Positions 63,898 to 64,000 of a DNA stretch of 64,000 nt are shown here, in pieces. The translations under genes and the position numbers were made by a program. This DNA comes from Streptomyces sp. NBC_00440 (GTDB taxonomy: Bacteria; Actinomycetota; Actinomycetes; Streptomycetales; Streptomycetaceae), in assembly GCF_036014215.1 (NCBI RefSeq), contig NZ_CP107921.1, positions 3,087,001 to 3,151,000 of the forward strand, written 5' to 3'. Under the pieces are notes generated by a model. It saw only the letters and a program-made list of their open reading frames with translations. It did no database searches and was not told the DNA's origin. Every line of letters begins with the position of its first letter. Position 1 is the first letter of the stretch.

Positions 63898-64000
63898 ATG
63901 ACCGTCGAGGAGTTCGAGGAGTTCTACGCTCACTCCGCGAAACAGCTGGTGGGACAGGTCTACCTGATGACCGGCGACCTCCATGAGGCCCAGGACGTGG
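63898..64000 (+). CDS. ECF sigma factor, N-terminal part only (runs off the right edge)
   Basis: Thirty-four codons are visible. They open MTVEEFEEFYAHSAKQLVGQ and continue VYLMTGDLHEAQDV, the start of sigma-70 region 2 as in SigE-type ECF sigma factors of Streptomyces. The ATG is preceded by GGGAGCCGC. The rest lies outside the window, so the group cannot be assigned. Confidence 0.75.
   Translation, partial: MTVEEFEEFYAHSAKQLVGQVYLMTGDLHEAQDV

Noticed and set aside
63603..63899. Minus-strand frame upstream of mfd with GQD repeats
   Set aside because: The repeats come from short DNA repeats, and it overlaps the expected promoter region of mfd.

Overview
The window is high-GC actinobacterial chromosome, almost certainly Streptomyces. 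The evidence is strong third-position G/C bias, frequent GTG and TTG starts, GGAGG-type ribosome binding sites and a tRNA-Leu with anticodon UAA (bldA, 19227-19309, minus strand). From memory, the run cystathionine beta-synthase, SGNH hydrolase, thiolase, Bax inhibitor, bldA, FtsX-type ABC exporter, cfa, ndh, ppx, DUF501, divIC, eno, rpfA, rpfC, CYP107U-type P450, mazG, SurA-like lipoprotein ... mfd follows the conserved core order of Streptomyces chromosomes (the S. coelicolor SCO3077-SCO3109 neighbourhood).

Layout. 0-11 kb is metabolic and transport DNA: a truncated membrane protein, a MurR/RpiR regulator, a divergent MIO-family lyase lacking the usual Ala-Ser-Gly triad, a four-gene OpuC/ProU-type osmoprotectant ABC transporter, then a LacI regulator divergent from an amidohydrolase/cupin dioxygenase pair, followed by an NCS1 permease. 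11-36 kb is the conserved core described above. It carries a c-di-AMP (ydaO) riboswitch before rpfA, a Rex-like operator upstream of ndh, a decayed toxin-antitoxin remnant and several strong hairpin terminators. 36-60 kb looks accessory, lying between the SurA-like gene and mfd. It holds a GtrA/YfhO pair, a methyltransferase, an orphan winged-helix regulator, a tightly overlapping five-gene operon headed by a 62-residue peptide and containing two DUF6895 paralogues, a glutamate-synthase-like FMN protein, a PoxB-type TPP enzyme, a DasR-type controlled GH3 hexosaminidase, a five-gene operon resembling a small biosynthetic cluster (PhyH dioxygenase, GT-A-like DUF6271 protein, ODC-like PLP decarboxylase, GNAT, MFS exporter), an HNH lipoprotein and an MMPL transporter. 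60-64 kb is mfd and the start of an ECF sigma factor.

How the parts connect. The bldA tRNA reads the rare UUA codon. Reading every frame I chose, I found in-frame TTA codons in only two genes: the SGNH hydrolase (13554-13556) and the GT-A-like gene of the biosynthetic operon (52793-52795). That suggests the operon is developmentally gated. The best candidates for undescribed systems are that operon (51.5-56.8 kb) and the peptide/DUF6895 operon (41.7-45.8 kb).

Limits: everything here was read by eye from sequence. Family names rest on motif recognition, and no search or alignment was run.
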